Source: Bryobacterales bacterium
Lineage (GTDB): Bacteria > Acidobacteriota > Terriglobia > Bryobacterales > Bryobacteraceae
Direction: 5' to 3'
NCBI GenBank assembly: GCA_016716385.1
Contig: JADJWL010000004.1
Coordinates: 124,001 to 188,000 of the forward strand
Length of the DNA stretch: 64,000 nt
This document shows, one piece after another, positions 23,901 through 30,911 of this stretch. Within the stretch, counting starts at the first letter, position 1; each line of letters starts with the position of its first letter. The notes below the pieces were generated by a model, which saw nothing but the letters and a program-made list of their open reading frames with translations, had not been told where the DNA came from and ran no database searches. The position numbers and the translations under genes were made by a program.

Positions 23901-24748
23901 CCCGTTGCGGCGGCGTGCAGGCGCAGGTCGCCTGCAAGGGGGCCGAGATCCGCGAACGCCGCCAGCGGACCGAGATCCGCCGAGAGAGTAGAGCGCACGT
24001 TGATTTCCGGCTCGGAGAAATTCGTCAAAGTGCCTTCGGCCGAAAGCACCGTGGCTCCCGTGGCGATCGCAAGTTCCGTCAGTTCGACAGCGTCCGGGTC
24101 GAGCCAGGCGACGACGCGCAGCGTATCGAGCGCGAGATCGCGGCCCTGCCAGGTGACCGGCGCCGCCTCGGTCGCTTCGAGCCGGATCTGGTGCCTGCCG
24201 CCGGGCCGCGCCATCGACACCCGCCATTCAGGCAGACGGACGGCAAGCTGTTGCGCCGCGTTGCTCCACTCGAATCCGCCGGCGATGCGGAGATCGTCGA
24301 CCCGGTACTCGATCGGCCCGGAAGGATCGCTCTCGCCTTCCGGTTCCGGCGACTCGGGCAGATTCGACCGGCCTTCGGCATCTTGCACCACCCGGACCTG
24401 GAGTCCGTCGAGAAGCGCGGACTCCACGTGGATCGCGCCCCGGAACAACGAGACGACGCCGAGGTCAACTTCCAGACGCTCTGCTTCGAGGAACAGGGGC
24501 AGGTCGGGCGCCGCGGCAGACCGGGCGGTGAGCCCGCGGGCGTGCAACCGGGCGGTCAACAGGTTGTAGTCGAGTTCAGCGAGTTCAAGAACGATGCCTT
24601 GCTCGCGGGCGAGGGAGATCGCTTCGCGCAGAGCGTAGCGCTTCACCCAGGGCGTATGGAGGAATGCGAGAGTTCCAAGGCCCAGGACGACGAGACTACC
24701 CGCTCCGATCAGGACGCCGCGTATCGCTGCTCGAAACCGTACACGCAA
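17966..24748 (-). CDS. Natural fusion: TamB (AsmA-like) plus POTRA/Omp85 barrel
   Basis: One uninterrupted 2260-residue frame. It starts with an inner-membrane anchor (GVLIGAGSLVVLGLGTLAFL, about 11-30). About 1200 residues of repetitive beta structure follow, as in TamB/AsmA beta-tacos, then a TamB C-terminal (DUF490) region at about 1230-1510 (LTGRITIEEDGLLYLNERSY, IINLVITGD-like strands, PPLPEQDIVSVLLTGRTLEE). From about 1515 come roughly five POTRA-like repeats (IGDISFTGEP, SVRFSGNRAIETEKL, DVVVEGNDKTSENLV). From about 1915 to the end comes a 16-strand-type Omp85 barrel with RGF in MRGFQQD and a terminal Phe (GQFFFSIGQAF). It would join inner and outer membranes in one chain. The start is TTG; it follows the TPR gene by nine bases. 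Confidence 0.9.
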   Translation of the reverse strand: MRVRFRAAIRGVLIGAGSLVVLGLGTLAFLHTPWVKRYALREAISLAREQGIVLELAELDYNLLTARLHARGLTARSAAAPDLPLFLEAERLEVDLGVVSLFRGAIHVESALLDGLQVRVVQDAEGRSNLPESPEPEGESDPSGPIEYRVDDLRIAGGFEWSNAAQQLAVRLPEWRVSMARPGGRHQIRLEATEAAPVTWQGRDLALDTLRVVAWLDPDAVELTELAIATGATVLSAEGTLTNFSEPEINVRSTLSADLGPLAAFADLGPLAGDLRLHAAATGTLDAPRVEKFTVDSNRLVYDRYPAQQVRIEGGWSGDLVQVASFEANSALGAISAQGSLALEESAETNVTVRVRNLDLAGLSRAAQSEVVAATRADATAALRFPGLAWTRATGNADLLLTPTRPDAARNVVPVGGSLRVDADRGDIRVTVPALRALGAELRGTAALREQQDLSGDLSLVIPALDPTLAETAAFLGEPVTEVPIDGALELHTLLSGTVENPRAAATLDAPDLTIDALRGIAFFAEAAATKDDVVVERATASWSGQTLKLNGTVGLGEAAQLDLRAAIDDASIPAILAGIEQRVPAGGTFSMAAEATGAADNPNVTLTLDAAGLAVYGEDVGTLALRAHLADQVLTMDRLRLEKPAPDGAEILEGTATLALEDKRYTGHLETAGLTLRALTVPEDTSVRGVLRLSLDGSGKIDNPALTGNVQLEDVEVNGTEHGSASVEATLADHTANISFAAPRYAVSGQATVRTEAPYPTETTVAIDGLDFANLPVELEEPLVGLLRASLRATLDLDTPEDAQAELSLSELSAVWKGETVRLAEPGTVRYAGRAIETPGLLLQAAESTIRVAGGLPLEDPRDAAALRLSGTLDLPSLFRFVPMEEQPFVLGQADLDATVTGTLKKPNPTATVRLEDGLFSLPDLDPPVSAIALDLHVGDGWIQLRDFSGQWAMGGFSVQGTVPLAMLGDDLPIDQPRRDGAARLTADIRGPQLSLLEAVPEGIAGTFRLKVDAEASKLALEALDATARFEELALNIGNFRLEQQSPSAIRIGEGRIAIDEFRLQGDETLLELRGGAGLTDDAPLDVKLAGRLNPAIISAFADTVRATGDTRLEFGAQGTLKDPVLSGFIEWNDGLIALPELGIQLANLDARFDLEKDRLTVSRLTGELNGGRLEGSGGLAYRDSLVQDADVQINARQVFLNLPEGLQTLSDIDLRFSSQEDRLVIGGSVTIADGSYREPILITGELLRALQGGNLTFTDEPNPLLARLRYDLEVRSREPLRIDNNLARAALNLDLRLTGSYDRPGLTGRITIEEDGLLYLNERSYIIDRGTITFTDEQRIRPFIDLAARTTTKGYEINLVITGDSDDIDTTLTSDPPLPEQDIVSVLLTGRTLEEAREAGGDVARDQVLSYVAGGLGGSFSRRAERMTGLSQVRIEPNLIAAESDPTARLTIGQDLTSQLRLIYSMNLADSGDQIWVTEYDITRRFLSRAIKQSDNTYRMELRQGLQFGGIAPERRAQREVRRIGDISFTGEPAYEDDILRRRFKVQTGKKYDFFRVHGGLERLEQFYAKEDRLEASLRLTREESPGEVDLSIRALAGPRVEFVYEGWRPSSGARKRVRDVWQRGVFDAQRLDDAARVLRRELVSDGYLEAEIEHGVSEQDGVKQVTFDTQPGQRYRNIALEFDGASGIAPATLRKLVEQQKLRDSVYVRPREVTSLIERYYREEGYLDARAAAPRYELEAGRVVIPVVEGPRYAVGSVRFSGNRAIETEKLARTIPLSQGVTFLPRLREESFDLLNTAYSDLGYADALIEYTQTRNDAARSVDLEFKITEGEQRIVADVVVEGNDKTSENLVRTQVALRPGNVASSSRLSTARRNLYHTGAFSLVDLDLQPTPDARDIQDGQQLYRLLVRLREVRPFDLRYGGFYDTDRGPGIIVDLANRNSLGSARVLGFRGRYDANTREARLYFAQPLLQRLPVHTNIATFVRREIRGVVALDGFDLPGFITDRVGLSVQQEVRFKGHYLVNYGYRIERAHTFDDVPDPLLDITLRVAPLTASVIRETRDEILDATRGSFASNALEYGIGALGSQLSYIKYFGQVFKYFPLHTPQVIGFTRSQPRPDLVFATGARVGLARGLAGQVLVPSERFFAGGGTTMRGFQQDTLGPLFLGEPDGGNAMLLLNNELRFPVKGIFGGVGFVDVGNIFPKASNFSLTDLRRSAGLGLRVRTPFFLLRLDYGWKLDRRPGESQGQFFFSIGQAF

Positions 24749-24757
24749 ACTCCCTGC

Positions 24758-25366
24758 CTATCGGACAGCCCGCAACAGGGACTGTACCTTCTGCGCCTCC
24801 GGCGTGCGTGGCGCCAGCCTGAGGAACGTCTGGAACTTCTCCACCATTTTGTCGGAACGGCGGAGGCCGTTGTAGGCGATTCCGGCGTAGTAGTAGGCGA
24901 GCGCGTTCTCCGGATTCATCTCGATCGCTTTCTCCAACGCGTCTACCGCCTGCTGGTGTTGTTTGCGCTCCGTGTGGAGCATGCCCAGACCGAAGACCGC
25001 AAGTTCGCTGTCTGAACGGATCTCCCGGGCCTTGTTCAGATCGCTGGCCGCCGGGTCGTACTGGCGTCGCAAAACGCGCACGATTCCGCGCGCGGCCAGG
25101 ACCTCGTCCGATTCCGGCGCCAATCCGCACGCGCGATCGATTGCGGTCTGCGCTTCCGACGGTTGGTTGCGTCCGGCCAGCGCCAGACCCAGATAGGCGA
25201 ATGCCCGCGCATTCTCCGGCTCCGCATCGGACACAGCCTGCAAATGCCGTTCGGCTGCGACGTAATCCATAGCGAAGTAGCGTTCAACGCCCTCGTCGAG
25301 GCTTGCCGCGGAGACGGCTCCTGCCACGACCAGGAGCGCCAGGAGAGATCGGATCGCACTGGTCAT
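24758..25366 (-). CDS. Secreted TPR-repeat protein upstream of the TamB-BamA fusion
   Basis: This 202-residue protein has a signal peptide (MTSAIRSLLALLVVAGAVSA) and about four to five tetratricopeptide repeats with the usual spacing (for example AFAYLGLALAGRNQPSEAQ and ALAYYYAGIAYNGLRRSDK). It is predicted periplasmic. It lies nine bases upstream of the 2260-residue fusion in the same direction, so it may be an accessory factor of that envelope machine; this is inferred only from position. The ATG at 25366 is chosen because it opens directly into the signal peptide. Confidence 0.8.
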   Translation of the reverse strand: MTSAIRSLLALLVVAGAVSAASLDEGVERYFAMDYVAAERHLQAVSDAEPENARAFAYLGLALAGRNQPSEAQTAIDRACGLAPESDEVLAARGIVRVLRRQYDPAASDLNKAREIRSDSELAVFGLGMLHTERKQHQQAVDALEKAIEMNPENALAYYYAGIAYNGLRRSDKMVEKFQTFLRLAPRTPEAQKVQSLLRAVR

Positions 25367-25489
25367 AGTAATTAGTACGCGACCGCGAATCGTGCGGTTT
25401 CCCATTTCCGAGGATACCATCCGGCCACCTGGTGGCATTCCGCCGCCCGTTCGGGATACGCTTGAAATCTGCGGAGCGGACAAAACCTC

Positions 25490-25966
25490 GTGACGCCACA
25501 AGACCCGAAACCGACCCAACGTTCGATCAGCCCGATGGCCATCGTGATCGGCGCCGCGCTCGTGATAGGCGCGATTGCGTTCTTGCTTCTGGACCGGGCT
25601 TCGCGCAACATTCCCGACGACGCACCGGTGTTGACCGCGGAGGCGAAGGAGTACGTTCGCCACCTTGCGCTCGCCGGCGTGGAGATGAAGGCGGCCGAAA
25701 GTTACCTGCAGCAGGATCTCGTCGAGATCACAGGCAATATCACGAACAACGGCGATCGTGTTCTCCGGTTGGTTCAGGTGAGCTGCGTTTTCGCGGACCC
25801 GTATGGCCAGCCGGTGTTCCGCGACCGGCAGGCGATCGCCGGGCGCCGCGGCGGCGCCCTACAGCCGGGTGAGACACGCGCGTTCCGGTTGGCGTTCGAT
25901 ACCGTTCCGGACACCTGGAACCGGGCGATGCCGCAACTCGTGATTGCCGAGATCCGGTTCGACTAG
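25490..25966 (+). CDS. Membrane-anchored protein with FxLYD-like beta domain
   Basis: This 158-residue protein starts at a GTG. A short cytoplasmic tail is followed by one membrane helix (MAIVIGAALVIGAIAFLLL, about 16-34) and an extracytoplasmic beta domain with the pattern LVEITGNITNNGDRVLRLVQV...PGETRAFRLAF. This resembles the FxLYD / DUF3426-type immunoglobulin-like domain found in many anchored proteins. No enzyme motif is seen. It converges tail-to-tail (four-base overlap) with the large ATPase gene on the other strand. Confidence 0.65.
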   Translation: MTPQDPKPTQRSISPMAIVIGAALVIGAIAFLLLDRASRNIPDDAPVLTAEAKEYVRHLALAGVEMKAAESYLQQDLVEITGNITNNGDRVLRLVQVSCVFADPYGQPVFRDRQAIAGRRGGALQPGETRAFRLAFDTVPDTWNRAMPQLVIAEIRFD

Positions 25967-28900
25967 GCGGAGGCGCTGGTGTGCCTCGCGAGGGAGAGGA
26001 CGCCGGCCTCGGCGGCTCCACCGGCGAGCATGCGGGCCGTTTCCGGATGGCAGGTGAAAAACAAAGTCTGGTGAGACGCGGAGAATTCGCGCAGGCAGGC
26101 GGCCATCGCCACGGCACGCTCCGGGTCAAAGTTCACCAGCACGTCGTCCATCACCAGCGGCAGCGACGCGTTCCGGCGGGCAAATTCGGCGGCCAAGCCG
26201 AGCCGCAAGCATAAGAACAGTTGCTCCATCGTGCCCCGGCTCAGCTCCTCCGGCCGGACGTGACGGCCTGAGCGGTCGACCGCGAGCAACTCCACGCCGC
26301 CGTCCTGCTGCAGGACGCGGACGAAGTTGCCGCCGGTCACCTTGGCGAACAACTCCGATGCGGTCTGGAGCACGCCTGGTTGCCGTTCTCGCGTGTACGT
26401 CCGCAGGGTGCGCTCGATCAATCCCCGGGCGATCGAGGCGACGAGCCAGTCGCGCGTGGCGCGAGACAGGTCGCCGCGGATGCATTCCACTTCGCTCTCG
26501 GCCTGGACCACGGCCGCGGACTGTTCGATCGCGGTGCGTTCCTGTTCGAGGAGATGCAGTTGCCCGATGGCCTCGTCCCGTTCCTGGCGTAGCGCCGCCA
26601 GGCGGCCCGCCAACTGGCCAGCTTCGGCACGCCACGCCTCCGGATCGGCCGCGGCGATCTCGCGCTCGAGGAAGTCCCGGTCCGCCGCGCCAAGGCGCGC
26701 CGTGATCTGCTGTTCCAGTGCTGACAGCAGTTGCTCGCAATCGGAGCGCCGTCTGGCGTCCTGGAGCAGTGGCTGGAAGTCTGTGTGCGCCGCCTGGCCA
26801 AGAATTTCGCGTAGTGCCGCGTCGGTTGCTTTGAGGCGGGCCCGTGCCTCGGTCAAGCGCTGGTCGAGTTCAGTTGCGGCTGTCCGCGCTTCGTCCACTT
26901 GACGGCGGGTCTCGCGGTCGCGCATGACCAAGGCGCAGAAATCCTGAAACGCCGCGACGAGGGGCTCAGATCCAACACCGGGCTCAATGGCCCAGGGAGC
27001 ATCGGCCGTCATCAGTTCGCGAGCCGCGGATTCCCATGCCGCGCTGCTGCTCTCCAAGTCGTCGACGAGCCGCCGGGCCTCGTCGTATTGGGAGCGGAGA
27101 CTGCCGGCAATGCGGGCATTGGCAGTCACCTCTTCGAGCCGCTCCGGCGCCAGTTCGGGAAGGCCGTGGGTGTTGCGCCACGCATCCCAGTTCGCTTGAG
27201 CGGCCAGCCCGGACTCACGCGCGGCATCGAACTCGGAAGAGGCGGCCGCTTCGTCCTCGATGGCGTCGCGGAGCGCGGAAGCGATCGCGTCGCGGCGCAC
27301 GGCCTGCTGCGTTTGTGCCGCCAGTTCAGCCATGACCGGTTCCAGTCCGGCCAGCGTTACATCGGCCATCAGGCCGAGACGTCCGGCCTCACTGGCGATG
27401 GCCAGACGCAGATCCGAGAAGCGCTCGCGATGGGCGCGCAGTCGATCGAGGATCTCCCGGCCCTGCGGCGCACGAACGGGACGGGTACGGAACAGAAACG
27501 CCAGCACCGCGGCCAGCGCCGCGACGAGGAGGGCCATGCCTCCCGCCACCGAGTCCCGGGTCACCATCCAGCAGGCCACAATGACAATCGTGGACACTGC
27601 GATGCCCAGGGTCCACCAGGCCCATTGCGGCGCCGAATGCGATCCAGTGCGGCGCTGGACGCTGGACGCAGCCGATTCGAGCGCTTCAGCGGCGCTCTCT
27701 TCGGCGGCCGCCTCGGCGAGCAGCGTCCGGAGCCGCCGCAAGCCTTCGTCGCGCGTTGCCAGGCTGTCCGGCTCCAGGGCGGGATTCGAATCCAGCGACA
27801 GCTCCAGGCGGGCTCTCTCTTCGCGTGCTGCCTGGAGCGACCGTTCGCAGGCCCGCGTGGCAGCGGCGGCCTCTGTCAGGCGCGCCGCCAAGGCGCGGCC
27901 CTGGACGACGGCCTCCTCCGGCAGCGGGACGCCAGCGATGGCCTGCTTTCCGGGCGGTGCGATGTCCTTCAGCCGGCGGCGTGCTTCGTCCAAGCGGTGC
28001 AGGCGTTCCCGCTGCAAGGGGATCTGCGCCATCAGGTCCGCTGCCCGGGCGGATCGCGCGAAAAGCTCTTCGTCGAGGAGAATGGCGAGTTCATCGCGGC
28101 GCGCCGACCGCGAGGATGCCTCCACCTCCAGCCACGCGACCGCGCCGGATGCGCTTTCCCATTCCCGGATCAGCCTTGCGGCACGGGCCTCGTCCGCGGA
28201 GGACAGGCGGGGAGCACTCTCCAGCGCGGCCAGTTCGTGCCGCAGGTTCCATGCCTGTTCGAAGGCGGGTCCCAACTCGATGAGCGCTTCGTACAAACGG
28301 AGGCGGCGCCCGGAGCGGTCCAGATCCGCCGTCAGTTCGCTGACCCGCGCTCGCGCTTCCTGCTCCTGGCGAAGGATCTCGGAGTGGCGCGCGGCCTCGG
28401 TCTGCGCGGTGCTGCACTGGACCGCTGCTTCCTCGAGAGTGGTGACGAGATCGGAAATCCGGGAGCCGCCCCGCAGGCGAAGCAGAGCCGAAGCTTCCGC
28501 GTCGAGCGCCGCCATCACGTGCCGGGCGCTGCGGCCGGCGCCCGCGATGTGAGATGAGTAAATGCGGTCGCGAATCTCCTCGGCGCGGAGGCTCTGGAGG
28601 GACTGCAATTCATCGAGGCTGAAGGCGAACACGGACCGGAACAGACGGTCGTCGGCCCCGCCCATCCACTGCTGGAGATGGTCCTCGTCGCGTTCCCGGC
28701 CTGCCTCGTCGAAGATACGCACAACCTCCTTGCGGCCGGCGTAGCGCTCTACGGTCAGCCGCCCGTCAGGGCCTTCCAGGAACAGGCGTCCTCCGTGCCG
28801 GCCCCCACGCAAAGGCGGGTATTGTGCGGAACGTTGGCGGCGGTCCGGAAACCCGAACAGCACGCCGCGGAGGAAAGCGAGAAGCGTGCTCTTGCCGGCT

Positions 28901-29001
28901 TCGTTAGGGCCGTGCAGCACGGTGAGTCCCGCAGGCAAGCCCCGCACGCCGTAGTCCCGGAAGACGCCGAACCCGTCGATGTGCCAGCCTTCGATTCTCA
29001 T
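25963..29001 (-). CDS. YhaN-type SMC-like ATPase with a central membrane hairpin
   Basis: This 1012-residue protein has Walker A GPNEAGKSTLL (31-41) near the N-terminus. Two long coiled-coil arms and a C-terminal ABC head follow, with an LSRGTMEQLFLCLRLGL signature and Walker B LPLVMDDVLVNFDPERA. Between the arms, about 460-505, lie two adjacent hydrophobic helices (TLGIAVSTIVIVACWMV and GGMALLVAALAAVLAFLF) where SbcC has a zinc hook. The pair with the nuclease gene downstream in coordinates (ATGA overlap) is the YhaN/YhaO arrangement, related to SbcC/SbcD and Rad50/Mre11. The expected role is DNA end or recombination-intermediate processing, possibly at the membrane. Confidence 0.88.
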   Translation of the reverse strand: MRIEGWHIDGFGVFRDYGVRGLPAGLTVLHGPNEAGKSTLLAFLRGVLFGFPDRRQRSAQYPPLRGGRHGGRLFLEGPDGRLTVERYAGRKEVVRIFDEAGRERDEDHLQQWMGGADDRLFRSVFAFSLDELQSLQSLRAEEIRDRIYSSHIAGAGRSARHVMAALDAEASALLRLRGGSRISDLVTTLEEAAVQCSTAQTEAARHSEILRQEQEARARVSELTADLDRSGRRLRLYEALIELGPAFEQAWNLRHELAALESAPRLSSADEARAARLIREWESASGAVAWLEVEASSRSARRDELAILLDEELFARSARAADLMAQIPLQRERLHRLDEARRRLKDIAPPGKQAIAGVPLPEEAVVQGRALAARLTEAAAATRACERSLQAAREERARLELSLDSNPALEPDSLATRDEGLRRLRTLLAEAAAEESAAEALESAASSVQRRTGSHSAPQWAWWTLGIAVSTIVIVACWMVTRDSVAGGMALLVAALAAVLAFLFRTRPVRAPQGREILDRLRAHRERFSDLRLAIASEAGRLGLMADVTLAGLEPVMAELAAQTQQAVRRDAIASALRDAIEDEAAASSEFDAARESGLAAQANWDAWRNTHGLPELAPERLEEVTANARIAGSLRSQYDEARRLVDDLESSSAAWESAARELMTADAPWAIEPGVGSEPLVAAFQDFCALVMRDRETRRQVDEARTAATELDQRLTEARARLKATDAALREILGQAAHTDFQPLLQDARRRSDCEQLLSALEQQITARLGAADRDFLEREIAAADPEAWRAEAGQLAGRLAALRQERDEAIGQLHLLEQERTAIEQSAAVVQAESEVECIRGDLSRATRDWLVASIARGLIERTLRTYTRERQPGVLQTASELFAKVTGGNFVRVLQQDGGVELLAVDRSGRHVRPEELSRGTMEQLFLCLRLGLAAEFARRNASLPLVMDDVLVNFDPERAVAMAACLREFSASHQTLFFTCHPETARMLAGGAAEAGVLSLARHTSASA

Positions 29002-30290
29002 CGTTCCCGCTCTTCTTCCAGAAGATCCAAGGCCTTTTCCTCTGCTTCGCGCAGCAGCCCATCCCAGTCCCAGGTGTCGAGTTCCGGCAGCCAGTGCTGG
29101 AGGCGTACCTTGCGCAGCACCAGAGCGCGCTCTTCGAGGAGTGCATGAAACTGCTCGGGGTCACTGGCCAGCAGTTCGGCAGTGCGGATCAACTCGGAAG
29201 AGAAATCGCCGCGGCGCAGAATCGGTTCCCGGTCCAGGGCGCCGCGGGTCGCCGTTTCGATCTGATCGAACCAAACCAATCCCGGTAGTTGGTCTGCCTG
29301 CTCGCGGAGCGAGTCCAGCAGAGCGTGTCTCGCTCCGGGGCGCTGCAGGTCGCGATGTACGGGGCCGCGTCCGTCCAGCATCACCCGGACCAGCAGGTCC
29401 CGGCCGGCATGCTCCGCCTGCAGCCTGGCCGCATCCTGCAGGATGAGGGCTTCGAGCGCCGGCAGATCGGCAACTGCGGCGATACCCAGGTCGAGCCTGA
29501 CAAACCGGGCCCGGTCGAGGGGGACAAAATCCAGATTCTCGACGCGCGCAGATCCGTCGGCGTCCACCACGGCCTCAACGAGGATGGCGCCCTTCGGTCC
29601 GGCCTCGGAGGCCTTGGTGCTGCGGCCCTGGAGATTGCCGGGATAGACGATCCAGGGGTGGCCATTCGCGATCACCTGGCGGCGGTGGATATGGCCCAGA
29701 GCCCAGTAGTCGAGGCCCGCGCGGCGGAGATCTTCCTCTGAACACGGACTGTACGATGCATGCCCTTCCTGCAGGCCGACATTGCAGTGAAGGAGACCGA
29801 TGTGAAGCCCAGGTGCTTCCATCCGGCGGAACCGGAGCGAGAGATTCTCCACCACATCCCGGCGGGCGTAGCTGATGCCGTACACGTGGGCCAACGTCCG
29901 GCCGTTCCGCTCCACGCTCGTGGTAGTGACACGTTCCGCGCCAAAGATCGTGAGATTGGGTGGAAGATCACGGATTGCCTGCCAGCCCTCATCGAGAGGA
30001 TCGTGGTTTCCGTGGACCACAAAGACCTGGACGCCGCGCTCGGCGAGCCTGCGCACACCGCGCGCGAAGCGGAGTTGGGCGCGGATTCCGCGCTGGGCCC
30101 CGTCGTAGAGGTCGCCTGCGATGACAACGAACGCGGCATCGTAGTCGAGTGCGACTTGGACGAGGTCGTCGAAGGCGTCGAGCGAAGCATTGCGAAGCCG
30201 TGCCGCGACGCGGGGCGCGAGGCGGCCCAAACCCTCGAACGGCGTGTCGAGGTGGAGGTCCGCAGCATGCAGAAAGCGAAAACGCGTCAT
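28998..30290 (-). CDS. YhaO/SbcD-type metallophosphoesterase nuclease
   Basis: This 430-residue protein carries the five Mre11-type metal motifs: HAADLHLD at the N-terminus, AGDLYD, VHGNHDP, and late GHIHRRQ. Two metals would be bound. The ATG at 30290 opens directly into MTRFRFLHAADLH and was preferred to the upstream in-frame start at 30356. Its stop overlaps the start of the YhaN-type ATPase (ATGA), so the two are translationally coupled and probably form a complex. The length is normal for the YhaO family. Confidence 0.9.
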   Translation of the reverse strand: MTRFRFLHAADLHLDTPFEGLGRLAPRVAARLRNASLDAFDDLVQVALDYDAAFVVIAGDLYDGAQRGIRAQLRFARGVRRLAERGVQVFVVHGNHDPLDEGWQAIRDLPPNLTIFGAERVTTTSVERNGRTLAHVYGISYARRDVVENLSLRFRRMEAPGLHIGLLHCNVGLQEGHASYSPCSEEDLRRAGLDYWALGHIHRRQVIANGHPWIVYPGNLQGRSTKASEAGPKGAILVEAVVDADGSARVENLDFVPLDRARFVRLDLGIAAVADLPALEALILQDAARLQAEHAGRDLLVRVMLDGRGPVHRDLQRPGARHALLDSLREQADQLPGLVWFDQIETATRGALDREPILRRGDFSSELIRTAELLASDPEQFHALLEERALVLRKVRLQHWLPELDTWDWDGLLREAEEKALDLLEEERER

Positions 30291-30385
30291 CACAGATCGG
30301 GTCCCGCGCGAATTGTCTGTCGCTGTCTCCGGCAGCGTCTTCTCATTGTTCCCCAAAAGGAAGATGGCGACAAGACCCTGGAAAC

Positions 30386-30470
30386 CCTAGGGGTTTGCTG
30401 GGATCGCCTGAATTCGCCCGGGATCGTAATGGAGCGGCAGGACTAGGACTAGAGGTACTAGGAACCTAGT
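30386..30470. repeat. CTAG-rich cluster with short direct repeats
   Basis: Five CTAG tetramers fall within 85 bases: CCCTAGGGG near 30388, then CTAG steps at about 30443, 30449, 30458 and 30466, the last overlapping the stop codon of the PilZ gene. GGACTA is directly repeated and AAACCC/GGGTTT forms a short inverted repeat. CTAG is rare in GC-rich genomes, so the density stands out. Function is unknown. Confidence 0.4.
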
Positions 30471-30858
30471 GAACGAGCAAGAACTGCGCCGGCTTCTTGG
30501 GATCAGGTCGCTTTGCCGCAGTGCGGATCGCCCTGCTGAGAAGCCGGTGCAGGTCCAGGAAGTGCTGGGGCTGGAATTGGCGTGGGGACCACTTGCTGTC
30601 GTCGCTGAACTGCAGCCCAACGAAGTAGCCGATCTCCCGGTAGACACAATACCGGACCCGGCCTTCCAGTAGACCCTTGGGGTGATGGATCTGCACGGTC
30701 GAATCCACCGGAACGGGGAGGTCGAACTGAAGGCAGGCTCCGGAGGCGGAGATATCCTCGAGAATCGCTGTCCCCTTGCGGCCGCGGCCTCCCTTGTCTT
30801 TCCAGCGGACATCCACGATTTCCGCGCACAACATCCGGGTTTCGGAGCGCTGCTTCAT
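30466..30858 (-). CDS. PilZ-domain protein
   Basis: This 130-residue protein has the PilZ second motif in LEDISASGACLQF and a beta-barrel pattern following (VDSTVQIHHPKGLLEGRVRYC, GYFVGLQF). The first motif, normally RxxxR, is weak here (KQRSETRM), so c-di-GMP binding is not assured. A C-terminal helical tail with LHRLLSRAIRTAAK ends the protein. It stands alone between the YhaO-type gene and the RraA-like gene. A second PilZ protein is at 52296. Confidence 0.78.
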   Translation of the reverse strand: MKQRSETRMLCAEIVDVRWKDKGGRGRKGTAILEDISASGACLQFDLPVPVDSTVQIHHPKGLLEGRVRYCVYREIGYFVGLQFSDDSKWSPRQFQPQHFLDLHRLLSRAIRTAAKRPDPKKPAQFLLVH

Positions 30859-30911
30859 GCGTCTAGATGATCGGCACGACTCCCGATAAGCTTTAGAAGC
30901 GCATAGGACTT

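Noticed and set aside
30290..30356. Upstream start for the YhaO-type nuclease
   Set aside because: The added 22 residues match nothing and the ATG at 30290 gives the family N-terminus.
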